Shown here piece by piece: positions 1 to 5,614 of a stretch of DNA of 6,188 nucleotides. Numbering within the stretch: position 1 is the first letter of the stretch; each line of letters starts with the position of its first letter. Source of the DNA: JAOPZW01 sp036555665 (lineage in GTDB: Bacteria; Actinomycetota; Thermoleophilia; Solirubrobacterales; Solirubrobacteraceae); NCBI GenBank assembly GCA_036555665.1, contig DATBKW010000133.1, positions 1 through 6,188 of the forward strand, given 5' to 3'. A program made the position numbers and the translations under genes. A model generated the notes under the pieces. It did not search any database. It saw nothing but the letters and a program-made list of their open reading frames with translations, and was not told where the DNA came from.

Positions 1-216
1 GATGCCGGTGTGGAGGTAGCCGATGATCGGCTTGAGGTCGCGCACGACCTCGCCCTCGAGCGTGACCAGCAGCCGCAGCACGCCGTGCGTGGCCGGGTGG
101 TGCGGGCCGAAGTTGATCGTCAGCAGCTCGGACTCGGTCGCCGTCTCGAGCGCCTGCGAGCGCGCCGAGATGTCGATCGACTCCTCCTGTTTGCGGTACT
201 CGGAAAGCTCGGTCAT
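1..216 (-). CDS. nuoD: NADH-quinone oxidoreductase subunit D, N-terminal part (cut by window edge)
   Basis: This is the 49-kDa-type subunit of respiratory complex I, in the cytoplasmic peripheral arm. It helps form the quinone-binding pocket beside the terminal cluster N2 of NuoB. Only the first 72 codons are present and the frame is open at the left edge. The ATG at 216-214 overlaps the nuoC stop as ATGA, and no Shine-Dalgarno sequence is visible, so initiation probably depends on translational coupling. Residues 35-50 contain the hallmark NFGPHHPATHGVLRLL, followed by GYLHTG at 66-71. By analogy with the mitochondrial 49-kDa subunit, His44 should correspond to the quinone-pocket histidine. 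The roughly 30 residues before the motif form a polar N-terminal extension. It is a separate gene from nuoC. The identity is very secure; nothing can be said about the missing C-terminal part. Confidence 0.95.
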   Translation of the reverse strand, partial: MTELSEYRKQEESIDISARSQALETATESELLTINFGPHHPATHGVLRLLVTLEGEVVRDLKPIIGYLHTGI

Positions 217-722
217 GCCGTGTAGTCGCGGCCGAAGGTCTCGTCCTTGGTGAACAGGACCGGCTCGCCGCCGACCGGGAAGTCGCGCCGCTGCGGGAAG
301 CCTTCGTAGTCCTCGGGCATGAGGATCCGACGGAGATCCGGGTGGCCGTCGAAGATGACCCCGAACATGTCGAAGACCTCGCGCTCCTGGTGGTCGGCGG
401 TGGGCCAGTCGGGCGTCACGGACTCGACGTTCGGCGCGTCGATCGGCACGCGCAGCTTGACCGTGATGCGGTCGAGCTGCTCCATGCTCAGCAGCTCGTA
501 CTGCACGCCCAGCCGTGGCTCGACGGGGTAGTAGTCCAGGCCGTGCACGCTGGCCAGGAACGTGAACCCCTTCTCCTTCAGGAACTGCAGCGTCGCGCGG
601 ATCGCGGGCGGCTCGACGTGGATGGCGGCCTTGCCGCGGAAGAACTCGGTGTCGCGGACGCTGTCGTCGACGTGCTCGCGCAGCTCCTTGGCGAGGAGCT
701 CGAGGCCGGGCGCGTCAGGCAC
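213..722 (-). CDS. nuoC: NADH-quinone oxidoreductase subunit C (30-kDa subunit)
   Basis: This 169-residue subunit belongs to the complex I peripheral arm. It carries no redox centre and packs against NuoD and NuoB. The complex I 30-kDa signature is clear: ERE-VFDMFG at 113-121, then GHPDLRRILMPEDYEGFPQRRDFP at about 126-149. The length is normal for an unfused NuoC. The start is GTG at 722-720, where the frame overlaps the nuoB stop by 8 nt (715-722). A GGGGGA element about 9 nt upstream, inside nuoB, can act as ribosome binding site. The stop (TGA at 215-213) overlaps the nuoD ATG by 4 nt. No frameshift or missing signature residue is seen. It is part of the nuoABCD transcription unit and probably has no promoter of its own. 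Confidence 0.95.
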   Translation of the reverse strand: MPDAPGLELLAKELREHVDDSVRDTEFFRGKAAIHVEPPAIRATLQFLKEKGFTFLASVHGLDYYPVEPRLGVQYELLSMEQLDRITVKLRVPIDAPNVESVTPDWPTADHQEREVFDMFGVIFDGHPDLRRILMPEDYEGFPQRRDFPVGGEPVLFTKDETFGRDYTA

Positions 723-1380
723 CCGCGGTGTCCCCCGGGGGGAAGACGTTGACCGCGGCGGCGTCGGTGGGCGCCTGCGGCGCGAGCTCCTCGGTTCCGA
801 CCGCGTTGTAGCGGTCGCGCCAGCCTAGGCTCGGGTCCTGCTGGATCATCGAGCGCAGCTTGAGGATGCCGTGCATGAGCGCCTCGGGGCGCGGCGGGCA
901 GCCGGGCACGTGGACGTCGACCGGCATGAACTTGTCGGCCGGCACGATCGCGTAGTTGTTGTAGACGCCCATCGACGACGAGCAGGCTCCCATCGCGATG
1001 GCCCAGCGCGGCTCGAGCATCTGGTCGTAGACGCGCCGGATGACGGGCGCCATCTTGATCGAGATGCGCCCGGAGAGGATGAGCATGTCCGCCTGGCGCG
1101 GCGAGGCGCGGAAGGCCTCGAAGCCGAAGCGCGCGATGTCCAGGCGCGAGGCGACGATCGACATCATCTCGATCGCGCAGCAGGCCAGGCCGAAGGTGGC
1201 CGGGAACATCGAGTTGCCCTGTGCCCAGGCGACGGCCTTGTCGAGTGTGGTGATGAGCAGCGAGTCGCGGACGTGCTGCTCGAGGTCCTCGCCCTCCAGT
1301 TCGCCGCGCAGCATCTGCTGGGCGCGCAGCTGCCGAATCCGGAAGTCGCTGGGAGGCTTCTCGCGCCTGACTATCTCCAT
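715..1380 (-). CDS. nuoB: NADH-quinone oxidoreductase subunit B (PSST type, cluster N2)
   Basis: This 221-residue subunit carries the last iron-sulfur cluster of complex I, N2 [4Fe-4S], which passes electrons to quinone at the NuoB/NuoD interface. All four cluster ligands are visible: the tandem cysteines C67 and C68 in GLACCAIEMM, C133 in GACSSSMG and C161 in VPGCPPRPE. The stretch MGVYNNYAIVPADKFMPVDV between the last two cysteines is the usual conserved face. The ATG at 1380-1378 was chosen because the protein starts at the expected place there and a GAGGGG element lies 7 nt upstream. The same frame stays open much further upstream, but that extension runs antisense and out of frame through nuoA and is not coding. 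The frame overlaps nuoA by 10 nt and nuoC by 8 nt. The Ala/Pro-rich tail after about residue 198 is variable in the family. Confidence 0.96.
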   Translation of the reverse strand: MEIVRREKPPSDFRIRQLRAQQMLRGELEGEDLEQHVRDSLLITTLDKAVAWAQGNSMFPATFGLACCAIEMMSIVASRLDIARFGFEAFRASPRQADMLILSGRISIKMAPVIRRVYDQMLEPRWAIAMGACSSSMGVYNNYAIVPADKFMPVDVHVPGCPPRPEALMHGILKLRSMIQQDPSLGWRDRYNAVGTEELAPQAPTDAAAVNVFPPGDTAGA

Positions 1381-1733
1381 TCCAGCGCCCCTCGTCGCCA
1401 GACGTACACGAACGCGACGAGCAGCAGCGCGATGAAGACGATCGTCTCGACGAGGGCGAACGTCCCGTACGCGCGCAGCTGAACGGCGATCGGATAGAGG
1501 AAGACGACCTCGATGTCGAAGAGGATGAAGAGCATCGCGATCAGGTAGAAGCTGATCCCGAAGCGGAATCCCCGCTGGACCTCCGACGGCAATCCGCACT
1601 CGTACGGGTCGGCCTTCGTGCGGATCGTGGGCCGCGTGCGCGCGCCGATGTAGGTGTTGATGACCGTGAACACGCCGCCCACGGACGCGCCGAGGACGAG
1701 GAAGACGACGGCTGGGAAGTACGAGCGGAGCAT
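1371..1733 (-). CDS. nuoA: NADH-quinone oxidoreductase subunit A
   Basis: This small membrane subunit of complex I sits at the junction of the membrane and peripheral arms. From the ATG at 1733-1731 the protein is 120 residues, a normal NuoA length. It has three hydrophobic helices (about 5-27, 60-80 and 92-112). The conserved cytoplasmic loop DPYECGLP (42-49, Cys46) and the acidic motif LFDIEVVFLYP (71-81) are typical of the family. An in-frame GTG at 1769-1767 would add 12 residues (MAGRGGPRFQNP), but it lies inside a perfect palindrome and gives a basic, Pro/Gly-rich extension I would not expect. The ATG is therefore preferred, although no good Shine-Dalgarno sequence precedes either start. 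The frame ends in TAG at 1373-1371, overlapping nuoB by 10 nt. It is the first gene of the nuo operon here. Confidence 0.93.
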   Translation of the reverse strand: MLRSYFPAVVFLVLGASVGGVFTVINTYIGARTRPTIRTKADPYECGLPSEVQRGFRFGISFYLIAMLFILFDIEVVFLYPIAVQLRAYGTFALVETIVFIALLLVAFVYVWRRGALEWR

Positions 1734-1761
1734 GGGATTCTGGAAGCGGGGCCCGCCGCGC

Positions 1762-1777
1762 CCGGCCACGTGGCCGG
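1762..1777. promoter_or_regulatory. Perfect 16-bp palindrome in the nuoA leader, candidate operator
   Basis: CCGGCCACGTGGCCGG is its own reverse complement over all 16 bases, centred on CACGTG. It lies 28 nt upstream of the preferred nuoA ATG and downstream of the AT-rich island that probably carries the promoter. It is therefore expected in the 5' leader of the nuo transcript. A perfect dyad there fits a dimeric repressor site. With no loop bases it is a poor RNA hairpin unless the central bases open. In DNA of this composition I estimate about 0.3 such 16-bp palindromes by chance in a window this size, so position, not rarity, is the main argument. Confidence 0.35.
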
Positions 1778-1800
1778 CTCGGCACCCGCCAAGACCCGGG

Positions 1801-1835
1801 TTCTACCACCATTTGTAACGTCTTGATACTTAGTG
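1801..1835. promoter_or_regulatory. AT-rich island, probable divergent promoter region for nuoA and the plus-strand gene
   Basis: About 22 of these 35 bases are A or T (about 63%), against roughly 30% in the surrounding DNA. The island sits between two divergent genes, where promoters are needed for both. On the plus strand, TGATACTTA (1824-1832) resembles an extended -10 element. It would place the transcription start at about 1839-1840, at the ATG of the plus-strand gene, giving a leaderless mRNA. A TAnnnT alternative, TAACGT, lies at 1816-1821. On the minus strand TAGAAC (1805-1800) is a weak -10 candidate. I see no convincing -35 hexamer for either direction, so individual boxes are tentative and only the region call is reasonable. 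Confidence 0.4.
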
Positions 1836-1839
1836 GCAG

Positions 1840-2283
1840 ATGACGCACGTCGCCGAGGTCGTTGCGCTCGTCACCGCCGCGGTGAACCTGGCCGCCGGAG
1901 CGCTCGGCGCGTGGCGCTGGTGGACGGTCCAGCCCTCGCGTGCGTTCTGGGTGCTGTGCCGCGCGGGACAGGCGGCGGCGATCGCTCAGGCGGTCGCCGC
2001 GGGCGTGCTCGCGGCGCTGGGCTTCGATCCCGACGACAACCTGTACTGGCTCTACGCGCTGTTGCCGGTCGCCGTGTCGTTCGTCGCCGAGCAGCTGCGC
2101 CTCACCGCCGCACAGGCGGTGCTCGACACGCGCGGCCTGGAGGACGCGCAGGCCGTCGGCGAGCTCGCGGAAGATCAGCAGCGCTCGGTCGTCCTCTCGA
2201 TCGTGCGCCGCGAGATGGGCACGATGGCGGCGGCGGCGATCGTCGTGGCCTTTCTTGCCGCGCGCGCGTGGGGAACTGCGTGA
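1840..2283 (+). CDS. Small four-helix membrane protein of unknown function
   Basis: I do not recognise a family. The frame encodes 147 residues and is the only plus-strand gene in the window. Four hydrophobic segments are visible: about 5-25, 35-61, 67-86 and 126-144. Between the third and fourth is a charged, probably amphipathic helical stretch (about 87-122, with LDTRGLEDAQAVGELAEDQQ) likely to lie outside the membrane. Trp/Arg clusters (AWRWW at 24-28, FWVLCR at 36-41) sit at the ends of helices, and an acidic loop FDPDDN (62-67) lies before helix 3. There is no signal peptide cleavage motif, cofactor motif or enzyme signature. The ATG at 1840 has no convincing Shine-Dalgarno sequence, only a weak GTGGCAG, which fits leaderless initiation. 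The gene is transcribed divergently from nuoA and convergently with acoC. A link to the respiratory chain is suggested by position only. Confidence 0.75.
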   Translation: MTHVAEVVALVTAAVNLAAGALGAWRWWTVQPSRAFWVLCRAGQAAAIAQAVAAGVLAALGFDPDDNLYWLYALLPVAVSFVAEQLRLTAAQAVLDTRGLEDAQAVGELAEDQQRSVVLSIVRREMGTMAAAAIVVAFLAARAWGTA

Positions 2284-2323
2284 GCATGCAGGATCCGGCG
2301 CACCGACGGCGAACCTGACGCGG

Positions 2324-2403
2324 AGCCCGGCGCCGGCCCTAGACGGTCCTCTGTTCACATCGCGATCGTCTTGCAACGGCGGCAACCTGGCCGGCGCCGG
2401 GCT
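2324..2403. repeat. 15-bp perfect inverted repeat with nested palindromes in the convergent intergenic space
   Basis: The arm at 2324-2338 (AGCCCGGCGCCGGCC) is the exact reverse complement of the arm at 2389-2403, with 50 nt between them. Each arm also contains the 10-bp palindrome CCGGCGCCGG (2327-2336 and 2391-2400), so the copies are direct as well as inverted repeats. The whole 2284-2431 space separates the converging ends of the membrane-protein gene and acoC. A bidirectional terminator stem is plausible, but no T-run follows on either strand. A smaller potential hairpin (CGCGC, 5-nt loop, GCGCG) lies at 2414-2428, just after the acoC stop. Apart from these I see nothing else in the gap. 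Confidence 0.45.
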
Positions 2404-2431
2404 TCCCCCCGTCCGCGCTCGCGGCGCGTGG

Positions 2432-3550
2432 CTACACGCCGGCCAGGAACCTCTCCATCACCCGGTTGACGTCGCCCGCGGCCTCCATGTGCGGCGAGTG
2501 GCCGCTGCTCTCCAGCACGACAACCTCGGCGCTGTCCGGCACGTGGCGCGCGTGCTCGGGCGGGATGATCCGGTCCTGCTCGCCCCAGACGACGAGCAGC
2601 GGCACGCCGAGCTCGGCCAGGCGATCGGCGACGAGCACGTGCTGGCGGCCCTCGCCGAAGACGTGGTCGGCGATCGAGCGCAGCGCCGCGTCGACGCCGT
2701 CGATCCGCTTGTACTTCAGGACGTCGTCGACGAGCTGGCGGGTGACCTGGCCGCTGTCGGCGAACAGCAGCTCGAGCGCGGGCTTGAGCTCGCGCCGGCT
2801 GCCGGCCGAGATGAAGCCGTCCAGATACTCGCCGTTGATCTCCTCGCCCAGGCCGGCGCTCGCAACCAGCGTCAGCGACCGCGCACGCGACGGCTCGCGC
2901 AGCGTGAGGCTCGCGGCGACCAGGCCGCCGAGCGAATGGCCGACCAGGTGGGCGCGCTCGATGTCCACCGCGTCGAGGAACTGCGCCAGAGCGGCGACGA
3001 GGAAGTCCAGGTCGCCGGGCCCGACGTCCTTCGACGAGCCGCCGTGGCCGGGCAGCTCCAGCGCGTAGACCGTGTGCTCCTCGGCCAGCGCGGGCGTGGC
3101 GAACAGCCAGTTGTTCAGGTCGCCGCCGAAGCCGTGTAGCAGGACGACCGCGTCGTCGCCCTCGCCCTGGCGCAGGTAGCGCAGCGTTCCCGCCCCGACC
3201 TCGACGGTCTCCGGCGCCGGCCCCGCGTCCTCCTCGCTCTCGCCCGGCACGAACGAGGCCTCGAAGTCGGCGACGAAGGCGTCGATGTCCGCCTCGGTCG
3301 TGTCGGCGCCGGCGACCACGCCGAGCAGCCCGCCGACGGGGATCGTCTGCCCGGGCGACGCTACCCGCCGGCGCAGCACGCCCTCGACCGGACTCTCGAC
3401 CGCGCCGTTGAGCTTGTCGGTCTCGACCTCGGCCACCTCGTCGCCGACGGCGATGTCGGCGCCCTCGTCGACCAGCCACGCGACGAGGCGGCCCTCGGTC
3501 ATCGACAGGCCCCACTTGGGCATGCCGAGCTTCCGAACCTCTGCACTCAT
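2432..3550 (-). CDS. acoC: Acetoin dehydrogenase E2: lipoyl domain fused to alpha/beta-hydrolase
   Basis: This is the dihydrolipoamide acetyltransferase component of the acetoin-cleaving complex, 372 residues. It would carry the two-carbon unit from E1 on its swinging lipoyl arm to CoA. Residues 1-80 form a lipoyl domain with the lipoylation site ETDKLNG (Lys46). Residues 81-117 are an acidic Ala/Glu/Pro linker containing a short probable helix, DIDAFVADFEASF (88-100). Residues 118-372 form an alpha/beta-hydrolase: LLHGFGGD oxyanion strand (137-144), nucleophile elbow GHSLGG (Ser206), WGEQD with Asp326 and SGHSPHMEA with His351, a complete apparent catalytic triad. The peripheral-subunit-binding domain and the HxxxDG catalytic core of ordinary E2 proteins are absent. 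This matches the AcoC architecture and length I recall from Cupriavidus and Pseudomonas. The ATG at 3550-3548 overlaps the acoB stop by 4 nt and lacks a clear Shine-Dalgarno sequence, suggesting coupled translation. The frame ends in TAG. Confidence 0.88.
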   Translation of the reverse strand: MSAEVRKLGMPKWGLSMTEGRLVAWLVDEGADIAVGDEVAEVETDKLNGAVESPVEGVLRRRVASPGQTIPVGGLLGVVAGADTTEADIDAFVADFEASFVPGESEEDAGPAPETVEVGAGTLRYLRQGEGDDAVVLLHGFGGDLNNWLFATPALAEEHTVYALELPGHGGSSKDVGPGDLDFLVAALAQFLDAVDIERAHLVGHSLGGLVAASLTLREPSRARSLTLVASAGLGEEINGEYLDGFISAGSRRELKPALELLFADSGQVTRQLVDDVLKYKRIDGVDAALRSIADHVFGEGRQHVLVADRLAELGVPLLVVWGEQDRIIPPEHARHVPDSAEVVVLESSGHSPHMEAAGDVNRVMERFLAGV

Positions 3551-4566
3551 GCCGGAGCGGCCGCGCCCGCCACCTCGCGCACGGCGGCGGCGATGACGTC
3601 GGGGCTGGGCACGTAGGCGTCCTCGAGCACCGGCGCGAACGGCACCGGGCTGTGGGGCGGCGTCACCATCCTCGGCGCCGCCTTGAGGTTGCCGAAGGCC
3701 TCCTGCGTCACCTGCGCGACGATGTCGGCCGCGAAGCCGCAGCGCGGGTTGGCCTCGTCGACCACCACGAGGCGGCCGGTGTTCTCCACGCTCTCGAGGA
3801 TCGAGTCGAGGTCGAGCGGCGACGTCGTTCGCGGGTCGACGATCTCGCACGAGATCCCCTCGCCGTCGAGCTCGGCAGCCGCCTGCTGGGCGAGCAGCAC
3901 CATGCGCCCCAGCGCGACGATCGTCACGTCGTCGCCCTCGCGCACGAAGTTGGCCTCGGCGAACGGGATCGCGTAGGCCTCCTCGGGCACGTCGCCCTCG
4001 GTGGCGTAGAGCATCTTGTGCTCGAGGAAGATCACCGGGTCGTCGTCGCGGATGGACTGGATGAGCAGCCCCTTGGCGTCGTACGGCGTCGACGGCGCCA
4101 CGACCTTCAGCCCCGGGACGTGGGTGAAGATCGGGTGCAGCGACTGCGAGTGCTGCGAGGCGGCGCGGATCCCGGCGCCCCACATCGTGCGGATGACCAT
4201 CGGGGTCTTGGCCTTGCCGCCGAACATGTAACGGAACTTCGCCGCCTGGTTGAAGATCTGGTCGAAGCAGACCCCCATGAAGTCGACGAACATCAGCTCG
4301 GCGACCGGGCGCAGCCCCGAGGCCGCGGCGCCCGCGGCGGCGCCGACGTAGGCCGACTCCGAGATCGGCGTGTCGAGGACGCGGCCGGGGAAGCGGTGGT
4401 ACAGGCCCTTGGTCACACCGAGAACGCCGCCCCAGGCGTCGTCCTCGCCGGCGGTCGTCATGCCGCCCGCGATGTCCTCGCCCATGATGACGACGGTCTC
4501 GTCGCGCTCCATCTCCTGGGCGAGCGCCTCGTTGATGGCCTGCTGGTAGGTGATGCGTCGTGCCAT
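3547..4566 (-). CDS. acoB: Acetoin dehydrogenase E1 component, beta subunit
   Basis: This 339-residue beta subunit of the thiamine-diphosphate-dependent E1 pairs with AcoA in a heterotetramer that decarbonylates or cleaves the substrate. Residues about 4-178 form the transketolase-type pyrimidine-binding domain. VVIMGEDIAGG lies at 25-35. DTPISE (65-70) holds Glu70, aligned with the family glutamate that activates the cofactor aminopyrimidine. SQHSQSLHP (137-145) carries the conserved active-site histidine His139. PGLKVVAPSTPYDAKGLL (151-168) and LEHKMLY (181-187) are standard E1-beta motifs. The C-terminal transketolase domain spans about 195-318, with VDPRTTSPLD (243-252) and VDEANPRCGF (269-278). 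Length is normal for AcoB. The ATG at 4566-4564 is 14 nt after the acoA stop and has a strong ribosome binding site. Sequence alone cannot fully exclude a pyruvate or branched-chain oxoacid dehydrogenase, but the attached AcoC-type E2 argues for acetoin. Confidence 0.88.
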   Translation of the reverse strand: MARRITYQQAINEALAQEMERDETVVIMGEDIAGGMTTAGEDDAWGGVLGVTKGLYHRFPGRVLDTPISESAYVGAAAGAAASGLRPVAELMFVDFMGVCFDQIFNQAAKFRYMFGGKAKTPMVIRTMWGAGIRAASQHSQSLHPIFTHVPGLKVVAPSTPYDAKGLLIQSIRDDDPVIFLEHKMLYATEGDVPEEAYAIPFAEANFVREGDDVTIVALGRMVLLAQQAAAELDGEGISCEIVDPRTTSPLDLDSILESVENTGRLVVVDEANPRCGFAADIVAQVTQEAFGNLKAAPRMVTPPHSPVPFAPVLEDAYVPSPDVIAAAVREVAGAAAPA

Positions 4567-4571
4567 GACTG

Positions 4572-4580
4572 CCTCCCCTC
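4572..4580 (-). promoter_or_regulatory. Strong Shine-Dalgarno sequence of acoB
   Basis: The 14-nt spacer between acoA and acoB reads GAGGGGAGGCAGTC before the ATG. It supplies a near-consensus GGGGAGG with 5 nt to the start codon. This fixes the acoB start at 4566 and lets E1-beta be translated independently of, but at a rate comparable with, E1-alpha, as a heterotetramer needs. In contrast, acoC relies on a 4-nt overlap. Confidence 0.8.
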
Positions 4581-5576
4581 TCAGTAGCTCACGTAGACGT
4601 CGGTCTGGACCTCGTCGGGCGTCGGGTCGGTGCCCGCCTTCGCATCGGCCACGGCGCGGTCGATCAGCTCGGTGACCGACTGGTCGATGGCGGAGAGGTC
4701 GTCGTCGTCGACCATGCCCGCCTCGGTGACGCGGCGGGAGAAGGCCGCGAGGCAGTCGCGCGTGCGCCGGATCTCCTCGACCTCGCCGGCGCCACGGTAG
4801 GTCTGCTGGTCGCCCTCGAAGTGGCCGAAGTAGCGCATGCCCTTGCATTCGATGAGCGTGGCGCCGCCGCCCGAGCGGGCGCGCTGGATCGCCTCGCCCG
4901 CCGCCTCGTGCACGGCGAAGAAGTCGAAGCCGTCGACGACGATGCCGGGCAGGCCGAAGCCGTCGGCGCGCTTGGCGACGTCGACGCCGCTCTGGTGATA
5001 GGTCGGGGGCGTCGACTCGGCGTAGCCGTTGTTCTCGACCACGAAGATGACCGGCAGGTGCCACGCGGCGGCGAGGTTCAGGCTCTCCAGGAAGGTGCCC
5101 TGGTTGGAGCCGCCGTCGCCGGTGAACGAGACGGCGACCTGATCGGAGCCTCTCACCTTGGCCGTCAGGCCGACGCCGCAGACGAGCGGCGGACCGCCGC
5201 CGACGATGCCGTTGGCGCCGAGCATGCCCTTCGACAGGTCGGCGATGTGCATCGAGCCGCCCTTGCCGTGGCAGATGCCCTCGCGCTTGCCGTAGATCTC
5301 GGCCATCATCGCGGCGACGTCGCAGCCCTTGGCGATCGAGTGGCCGTGGCCGCGGTGCGTGCTGGCGACGTAGTCGTCGGACCGCAGGTGCGTGCAGACC
5401 CCCGCGGCGATCGCCTCCTCGCCCGCGTACAGGTGCACGAAGCCCGGGATCTCGCCGGTGGCGAACTCGGTGTGCAATCGCTCCTCGAACTCGCGGATGG
5501 TGCGCATCACGCGATAGGCCTCGAGCAGCTGGTCCTTCGTGAGCTCCCCGGAGACCGGGGGCGCGACAGCCGACAT
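4581..5576 (-). CDS. acoA: Acetoin dehydrogenase E1 component, alpha subunit
   Basis: This 331-residue thiamine-diphosphate-binding alpha subunit of E1 starts acetoin cleavage by attacking the substrate with the cofactor ylide. The signature GDGGSNQG (153-160) through VVENN (179-183) is the diphosphate/Mg2+-binding motif. STHRGHGHSIAKG (72-84) and HGKGGSMHI (103-111) are active-site loops of E1-alpha proteins. RYFGHFEGDQQTYR (248-261) contains the conserved His252, and the GHFEGD-QTYR form is the one I associate with AcoA, not pyruvate dehydrogenase. The N-terminal MRTIREFEERL (24-34) is also typical. The start is ATG at 5576-5574, preceded by AGGAGGAG. A GC-rich 6-bp hairpin lies at codons 6-11. 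The stop is TGA at 4583-4581. Substrate is inferred from the motif and the AcoC neighbour; a related TPP-dependent oxoacid dehydrogenase is the alternative. Confidence 0.87.
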   Translation of the reverse strand: MSAVAPPVSGELTKDQLLEAYRVMRTIREFEERLHTEFATGEIPGFVHLYAGEEAIAAGVCTHLRSDDYVASTHRGHGHSIAKGCDVAAMMAEIYGKREGICHGKGGSMHIADLSKGMLGANGIVGGGPPLVCGVGLTAKVRGSDQVAVSFTGDGGSNQGTFLESLNLAAAWHLPVIFVVENNGYAESTPPTYHQSGVDVAKRADGFGLPGIVVDGFDFFAVHEAAGEAIQRARSGGGATLIECKGMRYFGHFEGDQQTYRGAGEVEEIRRTRDCLAAFSRRVTEAGMVDDDDLSAIDQSVTELIDRAVADAKAGTDPTPDEVQTDVYVSY

Positions 5577-5580
5577 GGCT

Positions 5581-5588
5581 CTCCTCCT
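5581..5588 (-). promoter_or_regulatory. Consensus Shine-Dalgarno sequence of acoA
   Basis: On the minus strand AGGAGGAG is followed by AGCC and the acoA ATG. The AGGAGG core is 6 nt from the start codon. This is the best ribosome binding site in the window and settles the acoA start. It lies in the 38-nt spacer (5577-5614) between acoX and acoA, in which I see no terminator or promoter, so acoX and acoA are probably cotranscribed. Confidence 0.85.
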
Positions 5589-5614
5589 GGGGACGGCGAC
5601 CGGTTGAGTGGAAC

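Noticed and set aside
731..742. CCCCCGGGGG palindrome near the nuoC start
   Set aside because: It lies in nuoB codons for Pro-Pro-Gly and doubles as a G-rich ribosome binding site for nuoC; no loop for a hairpin and no need for another explanation.
871..1482. Plus-strand open frame antisense to nuoB and nuoA
   Set aside because: The frame is the shadow of two secure genes on the other strand and has no recognisable feature or ribosome binding site.
1734..1769. GTG at 1769 as the nuoA start
   Set aside because: It would add an atypical basic Pro/Gly-rich leader, has no ribosome binding site and lies inside the palindrome; the ATG at 1733 gives a normal-length NuoA.
1381..2385. Upstream extension of the nuoB reading frame to a 556-residue protein
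   Set aside because: The frame stays open because of high GC, but the extra part is Arg/Pro/His-rich low-complexity sequence lying out of frame with nuoA and antisense to the plus-strand gene. The recognisable NuoB begins at the ATG at 1380.
1940..3139. Long plus-strand open frame of 399 residues
   Set aside because: It runs out of frame through the membrane-protein gene and then antisense to acoC, with Arg/Ala/Ser-rich composition and no motif.
3551..4183. Upstream extension of the acoC frame into acoB
   Set aside because: The added residues are Arg/Ala/Gly-rich out-of-frame sequence within acoB; the lipoyl domain begins directly after the ATG at 3550.
3652..4587. Long plus-strand open frame antisense to acoB
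   Set aside because: It is the mirror of the acoB codons, His/Arg/Gly/Val-rich with no domain-like pattern; typical antisense openness in high-GC genes.
4696..4712. Short GTC/TCG triplet run
   Set aside because: It encodes a run of aspartates (residues 290-293) in AcoA and is explained by codon repetition; not a functional repeat.
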